From positions 1 to 59,075 of the forward strand of contig JBKHBT010000010.1 in assembly GCA_046542255.1 (NCBI GenBank): a stretch of DNA of 59,075 nt, given 5' to 3'. A program made the translations under genes and the position numbers. Below the pieces are notes generated by a model. It made no database searches, was not told the DNA's origin, and saw only the letters and a program-made list of their open reading frames with translations. The DNA comes from JBKHBT01 sp046542255. Lineage in GTDB: Bacteria; UBP14; UBA6098; JBKHBT01. Within the stretch, counting starts at the first letter, position 1. Each line of letters starts with the position of its first letter. Below, piece by piece: positions 1 through 8,966 of this stretch.

Positions 1-768
1 GGCAAACTCGTCAATAGAATGGGCGTTACCAAGATAGGCGAGAACAAGACCAATACATTCAATAACTTCCCAGCAGGCAGCCAGCTCTTTAGCATCTACG
101 CTTCAGATAACTATGGCGATGGCGATACAGACGCTCTTTATAGCTGGATCGAAGTCGATAGTGGCGATGGCACAGGAACTCTTCGTTCTGTAGTTGGTGA
201 AGCAGAAGCTACTTTCCAGGGTGCTCAGGGCGCAAATATGCTCAATCTCTACGGTGTCTATGGAAAAGCTACGCAGAATAATGATACGAATATCGAAGGC
301 AATCTTGTTGGTGTTCTTGGTTCTGTTTCTATGAATGAAGGCGACAATGGTGATGTCCCTCCGAGATATATTGCCGGTGTGCTTGCTGAATACGAAACCC
401 CAGGACGTAATCCAGGAAGCGAAGTCAAAGGCGCACTTGTTGGACTCGTAAAAGACGGCTCCAATAATCAGCCCGATGCTGCTGTTGTGGCATATCTCGA
501 AGATGATGAATCCGGCGGCATCGATTATAATGTAGATGCTGCATTCAAGGCAATAAATGGCCGTGATATGCTTTCAAGCGGATTCCAATACGGACTCGAC
601 CTTAGCCTTGCAGATATTCAGAATGCAGATATAAGGCTTTCATCCGGTGTTAAGATTCTTACCGGCGCAGACGATCCTCCAACTGTCGCAGCCTCGGATG
701 GTTCGATATATCTTTCGACTGCTGGCAAGCTTTTCCTCAGGACTGGCGGAGCCTGGGTCGAGAAATAA
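1..768 (+). CDS. Unknown structural-looking protein, 3' end of gene
   Basis: The reading frame is open from the first base of the window, so the true start lies upstream; 255 residues are visible. The protein is acidic and rich in Gly, Asp and Asn with short beta-type stretches. The last 25 residues include DGSIYLSTAGKLFLRTGGAW, a type of ending often seen in phage tail-fibre-like or other beta-helical structural proteins, but I do not recognise the family. It has no T9SS sorting domain, unlike most other secreted proteins in the window. The centre has repeated NLxGVxG-like and VxGALVG-like segments, which suggests stacked beta strands. A strong terminator follows 26 bp after the stop, so this gene ends its transcription unit. 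The function is not known. Confidence 0.7.
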   Translation, partial: GKLVNRMGVTKIGENKTNTFNNFPAGSQLFSIYASDNYGDGDTDALYSWIEVDSGDGTGTLRSVVGEAEATFQGAQGANMLNLYGVYGKATQNNDTNIEGNLVGVLGSVSMNEGDNGDVPPRYIAGVLAEYETPGRNPGSEVKGALVGLVKDGSNNQPDAAVVAYLEDDESGGIDYNVDAAFKAINGRDMLSSGFQYGLDLSLADIQNADIRLSSGVKILTGADDPPTVAASDGSIYLSTAGKLFLRTGGAWVEK

Positions 769-794
769 AAGTAATACACACACCTACCATAAAG

Positions 795-826
795 AAAAAG
801 GGACGCGAATGCGTCCCTTTTTCTTT
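795..826 (+). terminator. Rho-independent terminator
   Basis: A perfect 12-bp stem (AAAAAGGGACGC / GCGTCCCTTTTT) with a GAAT loop is followed by TTCTTTTC. It lies just after the stop of the first gene and its U-rich 3' arm fits termination on the plus strand. Confidence 0.88.
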
Positions 827-830
827 TCTC

Positions 831-919
831 TTTTAAAACCATATATACAAAACAACTCAACGGCTTTATTGATGTTTTAGCCGAGAAGTATGTCGATGCG
901 GAACAGCGCACTTTCTGAT
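831..919 (+). repeat. Dispersed palindromic element, copy 1 (diverged, short)
   Basis: This copy matches three other full copies in the window: 5' box TTTTAAAACC, a shortened AT-rich spacer, a core related to GGCTTTACTGATGTTTTAG, then the GCGGAACAGCGC hairpin core and the end CTGAT. The outer hairpin pairs present in other copies are partly lost here, so this looks like an older copy. It sits between a terminator and ruvX. Confidence 0.75.
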
Positions 920-1014
920 TGAAAAAACATTTGTTTCAAATTACTAAAAAAAATGATTTACTTTAGCTTATCGAGCTGTAAATTATGTTTCAAGAATATA
1001 GGAAGGTATGAATA

Positions 1015-1437
1015 ATGAATCCTGAAAAAACAATAGCCATCGATTATGGCCTTTCGCGAGTCGGCCTGGCGATTTCGGATGCTATGGGCATATTCGCAAA
1101 GCCATACAGTACACTGGCCTTTCAGGGCGACCATGAATTGGCAGAAGATATCAAAACTATAATTCGAGATGAGAATATTGATGTCGTTGTAATTGGCAAT
1201 CCAGTGCACTTTTCTGGAGATGATTCCGAGATTTCGATAAAAGTCCGCAACTTTGCGGCTATCTTAGAAGATATTACCGATGCTCGTATTGTGGTTTTCG
1301 ATGAAAGGCTCACCAGCAAAAGAGCCAAACAGATAATGCATAGCAAAGGCGAGAAACCTTCAAAGAACAAAAATCGCCTTAATGCTATAGCTGCGGCAGT
1401 CATTTTGAATAATTATCTTACCAAAAAGGCCGATTAG
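1015..1437 (+). CDS. ruvX: RuvX/YqgF-family putative pre-16S rRNA nuclease / Holliday junction resolvase
   Basis: A 140-residue protein of the usual length for the YqgF/RuvX RNase H-fold family, whose members process the 5' end of 16S rRNA or resolve DNA junctions in the cytoplasm. The N-terminal strand with AIDYGLSRVGLAISD gives the first acidic residue (D10), VVIGNP is the second conserved strand, and FDERLTS gives the acidic E97. The third acidic position is normally the Asp in a K-x-x-D-A/S-x-A/S-A motif; here the aligned residue is Asn (N123 in RLNAIAAAVIL), so one of the metal-binding carboxylates appears replaced. The start is chosen because GGAAGG lies 8 bp upstream of the ATG. The gene converges with sbcC, with only 3 bp between the stops. 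The family call is firm; catalytic activity is uncertain. Confidence 0.88.
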   Translation: MNPEKTIAIDYGLSRVGLAISDAMGIFAKPYSTLAFQGDHELAEDIKTIIRDENIDVVVIGNPVHFSGDDSEISIKVRNFAAILEDITDARIVVFDERLTSKRAKQIMHSKGEKPSKNKNRLNAIAAAVILNNYLTKKAD

Positions 1438-1440
1438 CGA

Positions 1441-4431
1441 TTATCCATGGACAACTTCTGCCACGCTGCCGCTATCTCCTGATTTGGTCAGGCTGATATT
1501 CGATGGAAATTCGCTTTTTAATTCTTCCAAATGAGTAATCACAAATATCTTTTCAAACTCGCTACTGATATCTAATAATGCATCGACCATTCGCGAAAGA
1601 CCGTCCTTATCCTGCGTACCGAATCCTTCATCGATGATCAAAGTGGACACCTTTTGGCCATATCTCATGGCGATAAGCCTGGATAGTGCGATTCGCAATG
1701 AGAAATCGACGCGAAATCTTTCGCCGCCAGAAAGGCTTTCATAAGGATTTTCATCATCGGCTCTTTGGATAATTAGCTCCAGGCCATAATTGGAATCGGT
1801 CGAGAACCGTACCTGAATTTCCGGCAATAGCCGTGAAAGAATATGATTGGATTCGGTTTCGATATGTGGCAACATCCTGCTGACAAGAAATTTCTGGACA
1901 CCGTGTTTATTGCAGAGCTGTTTTAGAATCAGGGCATTTTCATTTTCGCGCTCGCGGCTTTTTATGCTTTCCTCCAACCGATTTATTTCATCACGAAAAT
2001 GTTTTTGCTCTTCGATTTTGGATTGAAGAATGCTCAATCTATCGCGTATTTCATCTCGCATCTGGGATTTCGATTTAAGTTTTACTTTCGCTTTTTTCTC
2101 GATTTCATCCAGATCTTTGGTCTCCTCTAAAATTTCATCGATCTTTGTAATATTTATCTTCAGAACTTTGCCTTTCTTTTCTATATCGGATAGTTTTTCT
2201 TTCAAAGCATCAATTTCACTTTCAATAGATTCTTTTTGTTGGCGGGCATTTCTGAGCTTTTGCATTCTTTCGGGCGCATTTTTAAGCTCCTTGAGCATTT
2301 TCCTGGAGTTCTTATATTCTTCTTCGGAATAATCGATATCCTCGAGTTTTTTTATTAGCCCATCTATCTGATTTTGAATTTCGATGGTATCTTTGCCGCT
2401 TTCAATATTTTCTTCAAGCGATTTTTTCTCGTCCAGCTTATGCGCTAAATCGATAGCGAGTTTATCGATGCTTTTTTCGATATCTTTTAGATTCTCGAAA
2501 TCAGCAGCAAAGTGCGATAGATTTTCGACACGATACATCGCCTTATTAAGCAACTCTTCCGAAAATCCGATATTTTCCATAGCATTTTCAATCGAAGATA
2601 ACTGGTTTCTAAGTTCAATTTCAAATTCGTCTTTTTGAATTCGATCACTTAGATTCTCGATTTCAGGAAATATCGCATCCAGGCGTTTTTTAGCCCTATC
2701 ACGCTCTTTAATTTTGTCTTCGTATTCGGAAATTTGCTCCTGGATATGTTCTTTTTTTGCAATCTGTTCAGAGACATCGTTGAATTTTTCCTGAAGCCTT
2801 TCTATTTTGGCTTCATTCTCAGTGATATCTCTTTTTATCTTCAGCTTTTCTGCTTCTTTATCACTAATATTATTTTTCCATTTTTGCTCGATATTTTCTT
2901 TGTGCTCTTTCGATAGCTCTGTGCCACAGAGTGGGCATTCGCCCTTTGCCTTTTGCCTGAGAAGCTCTAGCTTATCATTCATTTCATCGATTTCTTGATT
3001 TTTGAGCTTCAAGCTATCCTTCAGGTTTCGAATTTTTTCTTCCTTAGCAACTATAGCCAGAGAAATGTTTTGCGCTCTTTTCTCATTATCTTTTTTCTCT
3101 TCTATCGTTTCTTGCATATCAGATAGCCAGAGGTCGGCATCGGCGAGTCTTTCTATGTTTTCTTCGAGCTGGCTTTTTTCGCCTTCGAGATTAGTCAGCT
3201 TCTGAGATAGGAGCGCCCGCTTTTTTTCCAATTCAGATTTGAGCTTTTGCCTTTGCTTTTCGAGTTCATAGAAATTCTTCTGTTTTTGGCGAAGGATTTC
3301 GAGCTTTTCGCGCTGGTTTTCGAGCTTCTTCAGGCCTTTTTCGACCATGTCTTTTTTCTGCAATTTCTCCTGATATTCATCTATCCTATCTCGAATGGAT
3401 TTTTGTTCGGATTCGAGAATTTCCAATCTATTTTTCTGACTATCTTTCGCTTTTTCTATTTGATGACGTTTTTCCTGGAGAGCATCAGAAATATCTTTGA
3501 TTTGGTCTCGAATTTTTGTCAGTTTCGACTCTTTTTCCTGTGCATCGGTATATCGGGCAAATTCATCTTCTATCTGGCTTGCTTTTTCCAGGATTTGCAA
3601 TAGATGGTCGAATTTTTTTCTTAGCTTGGCCTTTCGGCTATTTTTCTCGGTATAATTTGTTTTTGTGTCATTATATTGTTTTTGCAGGCTTTTCTTTTCG
3701 GCGAGAAGTTCATTTCTTTCTATCTTTTTTTCGATAATTTCTTCGAGCCATGCTTCAAACGATTCGATTTCTTCTTGAAGCTCATTTAATTTCTCTGAAT
3801 CTTTTGCATATTCATTTTTAAATTCGTCCAGGTCTTCGAGATTTTCCATCAGATTATCTTTTTGATTTTGATCATTGTCGATGATTCCGCTTAGGACTTT
3901 GCTTCGCGCATAAGCCTGTTCCGAAATATCTTTGAAAAGCTCCAGATGAAGGATACTCGAGAAAAAACTCATCCTATCTGAAGGCGTTAGCTCAGAAAAT
4001 GCACCTGCTTCACCCTGAAGAAGCACACTACTTTTGACAAAAGAATCATAAGGCATTCCGATAAGCTTCACTATATGATTATCCAAATCTCCTATCTTAT
4101 CTATCGGAAGGCGATTGAAGCCATTGTCATCGAAGCTATATAGCTCGGCCTTATGACTCCTGGCAGAACGTTTTCTAATCACGCGATAAATATCATCGCC
4201 GTTCTGAAAGTCAAGTTCGCAATGTATAGATTTCATATCATGTGATATGGCATATTTAATATTTTTGGTGCGAAGTTTATTATACAATGCAAATAATATG
4301 GCTTCTATTAGGCTGGATTTTCCGCTGCCATTCGGCCCGGTGATGGATGCCATATCGATCTGTGTAAAATCTATTTCAGTCGGTTCTATAAAGCTTCTAA
4401 AGCCTTTTATGTATAGCCTTTTGGGTATCAA
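1441..4431 (-). CDS. sbcC: SbcC/Rad50-type DNA repair exonuclease ATPase subunit
   Basis: The 996-residue protein is an SMC-like ATPase that works with SbcD to open and cut hairpins and blocked DNA ends in the cytoplasm. The Walker A motif GPNGSGKSS is near residue 33. Two long charged coiled-coil arms rich in Glu and Lys meet at a zinc hook CPLC near residue 500, almost exactly in the middle. The C-terminal half-ATPase carries the signature LSGGERFRVDFSLRIALSRL near residue 900 and Walker B LIIDEGFGTQD near 930. The length is typical. It lies 11 bp downstream of sbcD on the same strand and is almost certainly co-transcribed with it. No anomalies were seen. Confidence 0.96.
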   Translation of the reverse strand: MIPKRLYIKGFRSFIEPTEIDFTQIDMASITGPNGSGKSSLIEAILFALYNKLRTKNIKYAISHDMKSIHCELDFQNGDDIYRVIRKRSARSHKAELYSFDDNGFNRLPIDKIGDLDNHIVKLIGMPYDSFVKSSVLLQGEAGAFSELTPSDRMSFFSSILHLELFKDISEQAYARSKVLSGIIDNDQNQKDNLMENLEDLDEFKNEYAKDSEKLNELQEEIESFEAWLEEIIEKKIERNELLAEKKSLQKQYNDTKTNYTEKNSRKAKLRKKFDHLLQILEKASQIEDEFARYTDAQEKESKLTKIRDQIKDISDALQEKRHQIEKAKDSQKNRLEILESEQKSIRDRIDEYQEKLQKKDMVEKGLKKLENQREKLEILRQKQKNFYELEKQRQKLKSELEKKRALLSQKLTNLEGEKSQLEENIERLADADLWLSDMQETIEEKKDNEKRAQNISLAIVAKEEKIRNLKDSLKLKNQEIDEMNDKLELLRQKAKGECPLCGTELSKEHKENIEQKWKNNISDKEAEKLKIKRDITENEAKIERLQEKFNDVSEQIAKKEHIQEQISEYEDKIKERDRAKKRLDAIFPEIENLSDRIQKDEFEIELRNQLSSIENAMENIGFSEELLNKAMYRVENLSHFAADFENLKDIEKSIDKLAIDLAHKLDEKKSLEENIESGKDTIEIQNQIDGLIKKLEDIDYSEEEYKNSRKMLKELKNAPERMQKLRNARQQKESIESEIDALKEKLSDIEKKGKVLKINITKIDEILEETKDLDEIEKKAKVKLKSKSQMRDEIRDRLSILQSKIEEQKHFRDEINRLEESIKSRERENENALILKQLCNKHGVQKFLVSRMLPHIETESNHILSRLLPEIQVRFSTDSNYGLELIIQRADDENPYESLSGGERFRVDFSLRIALSRLIAMRYGQKVSTLIIDEGFGTQDKDGLSRMVDALLDISSEFEKIFVITHLEELKSEFPSNISLTKSGDSGSVAEVVHG

Positions 4432-4442
4432 TCAATTACCTT

Positions 4443-5705
4443 TTAGTTACTGTCTTTCTCAAAGATGTCCATTTCACGGTTTCTCTCATTGATTATCTTT
4501 TTGGCCAGCTCGAGTATTTCATTTTTCCTGGATTCATATTTTCCTATCGAGTCGATATATGCGCCGAGTTCGGTGATTGGTTCTGCTGTTTTTATTCTAT
4601 GAGATCTTTTTTGCTCGTGATTTTCAGATACAATGCTTCGCATAGGGATTATCTTGAAGGCTTCCGGCATAGTTTGTTTTAGTATCGCTCTTCGAATCGG
4701 TGGCTTTTCTCGTTCTGTTTTGTAGTAAAACCTTATGATGGCATCATCGAGATTGCGGCTATGTATCGATCTTTTGATTGCATCTACGATATCGACATTG
4801 CCTCTTATATCGGCTTCGATAGTAACCATCTTCTGTGCATTTTTGAGTGGTATGAATTCATATTCTGGCATTTTACCTTTTTGGATATCTGCTATAACAA
4901 TGCCTTTTTCTTGTTTTTCTTCGGCAAAACTAGTCCGCACGATACTTCCCGAATAAATCGCAATTTGGCCGGGGCCGGCAGGTATTACTTGATGACGGTG
5001 GATATGTCCAATGCCGATATAGTCGAATTTTGGATTTGCAAAAGAGGATATCATTGCAATGGGTTCGCTTTTATTGAAGACCATTCTTCCTCTGGCAGAT
5101 TTTGCGCCCGAGATATAAGTGTGTGCAGCAAGTATCGAAGGAATATCCGTATCGAGCATCCTGCTGAGTTTCTCGATTGTCATATCGAAATATCTTGCCC
5201 AGTTCTCTGGATTGGCTTTGAAGCCTTCGCCGATTAATTTCCGTGCATCCTGCTTCGTCGGATAGGGAATACCGGCGACTTGTACCTTGCCGGATTTCGT
5301 TATTATGGTAGCTGGCTTTTCATTATCGACAATATAAACTCCTGGAATTTCCAGTGTGCGATATATTCCGATGGCATGTTCACCGCCAGATATTCTTGGC
5401 AATTCATGATTTCCACGGATTATCGCAATAGGGATTTTCTTAGATACGATTTCGATTAGGAATTTTGCCAGCAGATTATTCTCATGCGGCTGCGGATTGC
5501 GCCTGTGAAATAGATCACCGGTAATAAGTACCATATCAACATCTTTTTCATCAGCGATTTTTTTGATTTCCATGAGGCTCCTTGCAATTTCTATAAATCG
5601 CGATGATTTGCCAGTTCTGGCATCTGGCCAGTCCCAGCTTGTGAGCCCGATATGGAAATCGGATGTATGCAGAATTCTGATTTTATTTCTATCTGTCATT
5701 GCCAT
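4443..5705 (-). CDS. sbcD: SbcD/Mre11-type nuclease subunit
   Basis: The 420-residue protein is the metallophosphoesterase partner of SbcC, giving the 3'-5' exonuclease and endonuclease activity on DNA ends and hairpins. All family motifs are visible in order: HTSDFHIG near residue 14, GDLFHRRNP near 63, RGNHE, AAHTYISG and GHIHRHQ, which hold the two manganese ions. The C-terminal part contains the expected capping region. It is the first gene of a two-gene operon, with sbcC starting 11 bp after its stop. Upstream is a 239-bp AT-rich divergent region shared with the plus-strand P-loop kinase; no clear promoter was picked there. Confidence 0.95.
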   Translation of the reverse strand: MAMTDRNKIRILHTSDFHIGLTSWDWPDARTGKSSRFIEIARSLMEIKKIADEKDVDMVLITGDLFHRRNPQPHENNLLAKFLIEIVSKKIPIAIIRGNHELPRISGGEHAIGIYRTLEIPGVYIVDNEKPATIITKSGKVQVAGIPYPTKQDARKLIGEGFKANPENWARYFDMTIEKLSRMLDTDIPSILAAHTYISGAKSARGRMVFNKSEPIAMISSFANPKFDYIGIGHIHRHQVIPAGPGQIAIYSGSIVRTSFAEEKQEKGIVIADIQKGKMPEYEFIPLKNAQKMVTIEADIRGNVDIVDAIKRSIHSRNLDDAIIRFYYKTEREKPPIRRAILKQTMPEAFKIIPMRSIVSENHEQKRSHRIKTAEPITELGAYIDSIGKYESRKNEILELAKKIINERNREMDIFEKDSN

Positions 5706-5944
5706 GGCTCCATATTTTATTTAATTTTCGGCAGATAACGAAGCCAGTGAATTGTGGATATATTGCCTGCATTTCTGTCATTCTTCTATAAATATAATAA
5801 GTTGAGATGATTATTGAAAGTAGTTTTGTTTTTGGTTCATAGGTCTTGATTTGTAATTTTTTTAAAAAATAGATAAAGGGATAATAAACAAAATCAAATT
5901 TTTTTTCTTCTTGAATTCTTCCCAAAAAGCCATATATTTCCTTC

Positions 5945-6592
5945 ATGGAAAAACTGCGAATATGTACGGTTGGAACCTCTGGAACTGGTAAGTCAACTCT
6001 GTCTAGAATGCTTGCCGAAGAACTTGGTATTGCACATATTCCCGAACAAGCACGCGTGGTTTGCGAAGATCTTGGCATAGAACTTAGAGAACTTCGATAT
6101 CGTGATACTTATCTATTTCAAAAGAAAGTGCTCGAATACCAGATCCGCGAAGAAGAACGATTTCGGAATACTGGATTTATCGCAGACCGAAGCGTTTTTG
6201 ACCCATTGGTTTACCTCATGCGATTTACCGAAGCACCTCCTCTACTGGTCGCCGAATACAAAAAACTAATCTTCTCATACTATAAAAATAATCCCTATCA
6301 CCATATCTTCTATCTTCGTCCAGGTGAATTCGAACCGGAAGATGATGGTGTTCGCTCCACTGATAGGCTATATCGATATCAAGTAGATGGCATGTTTCTG
6401 ATGTTTCTAAAGACCTTCTCAATAGAAGTCGAAACAATCACCGGGAGCAAAGAAAACCGCCTTATGAAAGCCCTGCAAAGTATCGAAAACAAAAGACAGA
6501 AACTGGAAAAAAGCGGCCTTTTCGAAAATGTCGAAACTCGTCGCCAAATCATTAATCATGAGCATATACCTGTTTTTAATTCGGAAAATTAA
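5945..6592 (+). CDS. NadR-like P-loop ATPase/kinase (AAA_28 type)
   Basis: A 215-residue P-loop protein with a Walker A motif GTSGTGKS at residues 10-17, then PEQARVVCEDLG, a pattern found in the AAA_28 family and in the ribosylnicotinamide kinase domain of NadR. The stretch FIADRSVFDPLVY matches the D-R-S substrate/lid strand of that family, and DRLYRYQVD follows. The family is thought to phosphorylate small nucleoside-like molecules or act as an ATPase; the substrate here is not known. It stands alone, divergent from sbcD and converging with the ABC exporter operon, so neighbours give no clue. The first ATG of the frame lies directly before the conserved N-terminal strand, so the start is reasonable. 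Confidence 0.72.
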   Translation: MEKLRICTVGTSGTGKSTLSRMLAEELGIAHIPEQARVVCEDLGIELRELRYRDTYLFQKKVLEYQIREEERFRNTGFIADRSVFDPLVYLMRFTEAPPLLVAEYKKLIFSYYKNNPYHHIFYLRPGEFEPEDDGVRSTDRLYRYQVDGMFLMFLKTFSIEVETITGSKENRLMKALQSIENKRQKLEKSGLFENVETRRQIINHEHIPVFNSEN

Positions 6593-6695
6593 GAATTGTA
6601 ATTACACCACTTGTACCTTTATAGAATAGAAGAATGCCAATACGCAATAAAAATCATCGCCTGTTTCGATAGCTATGGCCGATTGAAATTAAATA

Positions 6696-8966
6696 TTAAT
6701 CCTGGCTGTGATGATCATGTTTTGCAAACTGAAGCAGATACAGATTATAGTATATTCCGCGCTTTGCAAGTAGCTCTTGATGGTCGCCTTCCTCGACAAT
6801 CTTGCCATCATCCAATACAATAATCCTATCGGCATTTTTAATCGTGGATAACCTGTGCGCTACGATAACAGATGTTCTGCCTTCTAACAGCTTCTCGAGA
6901 GCGTCCTGTATCAGTTTTTCGGTCTCGGTGTCGATATTGGATGTGGCCTCATCGAGAATCAGTATCTTCGGGTCGAAAGCCAGCACTCTTGCAAAAGACA
7001 GAAGCTGCTTCTGGCCAGTGGAAAGAGTGGCTCCACGCTCATGCATAATCTCATCGTAACCATTGGGCAACTTGTTTATAAAATAGTCGGCATTGACGAT
7101 CTTTGCGGCTTCGATTACCTTTTCATCTGCAATTTCGCGGTCTTGATTAAGGCGAATATTGCTCTTGACATCGGATGCGAAGATAAATACATCCTGTAAA
7201 ACAATACCGATATTCTCGCGCAATGCCTTGATATCCCAATTCTTAATATCGATTCCATCGATCTGGATTTTGCCCTTTTGAATATCATAAAATCTCGGCA
7301 AGAGATTCGTAATAGTTGTTTTACCAGCGCCGGTTTCGCCAACGAGCGCAACTGTTTCGCCCGGTTTGACATTGAAACTAATGTCTTTGAGCACCCATTC
7401 TGATTTCTTGTCGGAATATGAGAACCATACATTCTCGAATTTCAGTTCACCTTCGACTTTATCCGGCTTTTGAGGATTTTCAATCTGCTTGATATCCGGC
7501 TGTGTTTCGAGAATCTTGACAATTCTCTCTGAAGATGCCATTGCCGATTGCATAATATTGAATTTCTCTGCGAGGCCATTAATCGGCTGGAAGAACATCC
7601 TTACATATCCGATAAATGCCACAAGAGCGCCAAGTGGCAACACTGTTCTGAGTACCTGGCCACCGCCATACCACATTATAAGAGCGATACCAACATTATG
7701 CATTACCGACATAACCGGCCTAAATACAGCCATAATATATAACTGACGCATATTAGCATCATAGTAATTTTTGACCTTCCTTGAAAACTGGACAATATTT
7801 TTGGCCTCTCGAACAAATAGCTTTATGGTCTTGACACCGGCAAAATGCTCCGATAGAGTAGCATTTATAACCGCCAGCTCTCTTCTAACTCGAAGATATG
7901 CCTTTCTGACCTTCATTCTGAAAATGATAGTCGATACGATTATAATCGGCATTGTAGCCCATAAGACAAGGGCCAAGCGCCAATTCATAGAAAAGATCAC
8001 AAATGAAAGGCCGACAAACATGAAAATATCGCGGAATAGATTCACTGCCACAGAAGTAAACATCTCATTAATCGTCCTGACATCATTGGTCGCTCTAGTA
8101 ACAAGCCTGCCAATAGGGTTGCTATCGAAATATCGCAATGAAAGCCTCTGCAAATGATCGAAAAGGTCCATTCGAATATCTTTCATAATTCTCTGGCCTA
8201 TCCATGCAAGAAGATATATCTGCGTGAAATTAACCACCGAAGTCAAAAGGACTATCGCGAAAAATATCATGCCAAAAAATACGACTCCGTTAATATCTTT
8301 GCCCCGAATCATGCGAAGCTCATCGCGAGAGAGTTTGCTCATCTGCGCAATGCTAAGATAGAGCATTCCTTTCCGGTCAGTCGATCCGAAATGCATGGAA
8401 TTTCTTTGGACTATCGCACGGAGCGCATCGCCATATTTCTTATCCTGATCGAGAGTATCCACCAATAAAATTCGCAGGCTATCAATAGCTTCGATTTTTT
8501 TCCATTTTGCAGCATCGAGCATATCGAGCTTGGAAGGATCGACTATATATCGCTGCTTCTGGAATTCGATAGGAAGGACTATTGAAAGCGGCCTTCCCAA
8601 ATCGACATATGCGCGTATCATATCGCCGCTATACGAATCGATATCTCTCTGGAAGATAACACTATAGGGGTCTGTCTCGACTTTGTAGAGTATATCGGCA
8701 TATTGCGAATCCAATCTTGCGCGGTCTTCTTCGGGGAGTTTGGACGGGTCGAGTAGCCTATTATTAAACATGATATGCCTATCTATCGCCATCTTTTGAA
8801 TATACGGCCTGATTATTTCTGATGCAGCGGAAATTAGAATCACAAATAGTGCTATTGCCATGTATTTGTAATATGGCCTGGCATATTTGAACATCTTCTT
8901 GACAAGGTCTTTATCGAAAACCTTGCCCAAAGATTCATCCGCTACAAATCCTCTTCCATGCCTCAT
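6696..8966 (-). CDS. ABC exporter half-transporter, subunit with canonical Walker B
   Basis: The 756-residue type I ABC exporter subunit has six predicted membrane helices followed by a nucleotide-binding domain. Walker A (GETGAGKT) is near residue 540, an altered signature LSTGQ near 650, and Walker B LILDEATSNID, with the catalytic Glu, near 666. It follows its partner gene with a 4-bp ATGA overlap, so the two should be made together and form a heterodimer. The altered LSTGQ here would pair with the degenerate Walker B of the partner, and the canonical Glu here with LSGGQ of the partner, as in asymmetric exporters such as TmrAB. Odd: about 165 mostly hydrophilic residues lie between helix 1 and helix 2 (roughly 60-225), on the outer side of the membrane. 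The substrate is not known. Confidence 0.93.
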   Translation of the reverse strand: MRHGRGFVADESLGKVFDKDLVKKMFKYARPYYKYMAIALFVILISAASEIIRPYIQKMAIDRHIMFNNRLLDPSKLPEEDRARLDSQYADILYKVETDPYSVIFQRDIDSYSGDMIRAYVDLGRPLSIVLPIEFQKQRYIVDPSKLDMLDAAKWKKIEAIDSLRILLVDTLDQDKKYGDALRAIVQRNSMHFGSTDRKGMLYLSIAQMSKLSRDELRMIRGKDINGVVFFGMIFFAIVLLTSVVNFTQIYLLAWIGQRIMKDIRMDLFDHLQRLSLRYFDSNPIGRLVTRATNDVRTINEMFTSVAVNLFRDIFMFVGLSFVIFSMNWRLALVLWATMPIIIVSTIIFRMKVRKAYLRVRRELAVINATLSEHFAGVKTIKLFVREAKNIVQFSRKVKNYYDANMRQLYIMAVFRPVMSVMHNVGIALIMWYGGGQVLRTVLPLGALVAFIGYVRMFFQPINGLAEKFNIMQSAMASSERIVKILETQPDIKQIENPQKPDKVEGELKFENVWFSYSDKKSEWVLKDISFNVKPGETVALVGETGAGKTTITNLLPRFYDIQKGKIQIDGIDIKNWDIKALRENIGIVLQDVFIFASDVKSNIRLNQDREIADEKVIEAAKIVNADYFINKLPNGYDEIMHERGATLSTGQKQLLSFARVLAFDPKILILDEATSNIDTETEKLIQDALEKLLEGRTSVIVAHRLSTIKNADRIIVLDDGKIVEEGDHQELLAKRGIYYNLYLLQFAKHDHHSQD

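Noticed and set aside
5689..6078. Minus-strand frame overlapping the P-loop kinase start
   Set aside because: It is antisense to the Walker A region of a convincing gene and has no recognisable motif.
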